Shown: piece by piece, positions 63,563-64,000 of the stretch
How the letters are laid out: every line of letters begins with the position of its first letter
How positions within the stretch are numbered: the first letter of the stretch is position 1
NCBI GenBank assembly: GCA_905203305.1
Contig: CAJKVH010000001.1
Coordinates: 1-64,000 of the forward strand
Length of the DNA stretch: 64,000 nucleotides
Source of the DNA: an uncultured Eubacteriales bacterium
GTDB lineage: Bacteria > Bacillota > Clostridia > TANB77 > CAG-508
Reading direction: 5' to 3'
The notes under the pieces: model-generated
What the model saw: the letters and a program-made list of their open reading frames with translations, nothing else
What the model was told of the DNA's origin: nothing
Databases searched by the model: none
Program-made: the position numbers and the translations under genes

Positions 63563-63739
63563 CTATTCTTCATCTGGAGCTTCAACAGGGCAAACTGCTC
63601 TGCAAGAACCACAGCTAATGCAAATTGATGCATCAATTTCAGCTTTACCATCATCACCAATTGAAATACATCCCATAGGACAAGTGTCAACACATGCTCC
63701 GCATCCTACACATTTATCTTTATCAATTTTATATGCCAT
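63563..63739 (-). CDS. 2[4Fe-4S] bacterial ferredoxin
   Basis: A 58-residue electron carrier with clusters CVGCGACVDTCPMGCI and CISCGSCRAVCPVEAP. A probable partner of the PFOR encoded next to it and of the ferredoxin-thioredoxin reductase. The start at 63739 has AAAGGAGG at nine bases and overlaps the end of the upstream gene. Confidence 0.95.
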   Translation of the reverse strand: MAYKIDKDKCVGCGACVDTCPMGCISIGDDGKAEIDASICISCGSCRAVCPVEAPDEE

Positions 63740-64000
63740 AACTATCGCCTCCTTTTTTATCTTCATTTTCCATTCTTTCTAATTCTTCAAGTTCTTTTTT
63801 ATGGATTTCTTCTTCTTCATCTACAGTTTCTTTTTGAGTGTCTTTTATTATTTTTATATCTTTCATCTCATATTTTTTTCTGCTATAGTCTTCTCCATTT
63901 TTAAACTTTACTCTAATTCTTTCTGCAAGAGTTTCAACTGACTCTACTTCTCCTACGCCATCTGGTGTTTTTACAATTGCACCAATGTGTGGTAATCTGC
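63729..64000 (-). CDS. PSP1/RicT-like protein, C-terminal part
   Basis: Start lies beyond the window edge. The visible 90 residues include CRLPHIGAIVKTPDGVGEVES and ETLAERIRVKFKNGEDYSRKKYE, the C-terminal part of PSP1-domain YaaT/RicT proteins, followed by a charged tail EEEEIHKKELEELERMENE. In Bacillus RicT works with RicA/RicF (YmcA/YlbF); a YlbF-like gene is at 3627-3962. Overlaps the ferredoxin start by 11 bases. Confidence 0.75.
   Translation of the reverse strand, partial: RLPHIGAIVKTPDGVGEVESVETLAERIRVKFKNGEDYSRKKYEMKDIKIIKDTQKETVDEEEEIHKKELEELERMENEDKKGGDSYGI

Overview
The window looks like one contiguous piece of an AT-rich, anaerobic, spore-forming Clostridia-type Firmicute, probably a host-associated or uncultivated lineage. 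The evidence is the A/T-dominated codon use, strong AGGAGG-type ribosome binding sites, a cotJABC spore-coat operon, pyruvate:ferredoxin oxidoreductase, desulfoferrodoxin, a ferredoxin-thioredoxin reductase/thioredoxin pair and a Pta/AckA acetate route. No rRNA, tRNA or CRISPR array was seen.

Layout. 1-3.97 kb: efp (cut by the window edge), M24 peptidase, prepilin peptidase, YqeG-like HAD phosphatase, membrane zinc peptidase, YlbF. 4-12.6 kb: glycosyltransferases, a pilin-like BspA-repeat surface protein, a YetF/DUF4363 pair and UDP-sugar pyrophosphorylase genes. 12.8-18 kb: guaA and guaB around a large unknown protein. 18-27 kb: GHMP-family protein, a foreign-looking flavoprotein, an adenosine-deaminase-like/SLOG-like fusion, two acetate kinases and pta. 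27-35 kb: a subtilase-like pseudoenzyme, an M23 peptidase, a pilin-like/FGE-like protein and a Lon-like protease. 35-44 kb: recG, a phosphoesterase, tsaD, carAB. 45-51 kb: VanW protein, D,D-carboxypeptidase, GT8 enzymes, an acyltransferase, cotJABC. 51-60 kb: tag, redox proteins, malQ, dps, pyrBI, a thioesterase, recD2. 60-64 kb: porGDAB, a ferredoxin and a partial RicT-like gene.

The main discovery is a coherent +1 frameshift system at CGG. Nine genes (prepilin peptidase, membrane-GT2 fusion, UDP-sugar pyrophosphorylase, M23 peptidase, VanW, D,D-carboxypeptidase, GT8, malQ, recD2) look broken, but each becomes a full-length, motif-complete protein if the ribosome skips the C of an in-frame CGG and reads the following GGN as glycine. 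There are 14 such sites. Two lie in near-invariant RecD motifs and four are in one M23 gene, two of them back to back. In the other native genes I scanned by eye, CGG never appears in frame, whereas AGA, AGG, CGT, CGC and CGA do appear as arginine. Only two genes, with different composition (19191-20603 and 35496-35843), use CGG as ordinary arginine; they look recently acquired. The simplest models are that CGG has no arginine tRNA and triggers a +1 shift onto GGN, or that CGGN is read as a four-base glycine codon.

A second pattern is a dispersed repeat with core CCCATTTGGGGACGGAG. It occurs at about ten loci, almost always in the 5' leader of a gene, often a few tens of bases upstream of its ribosome binding site.
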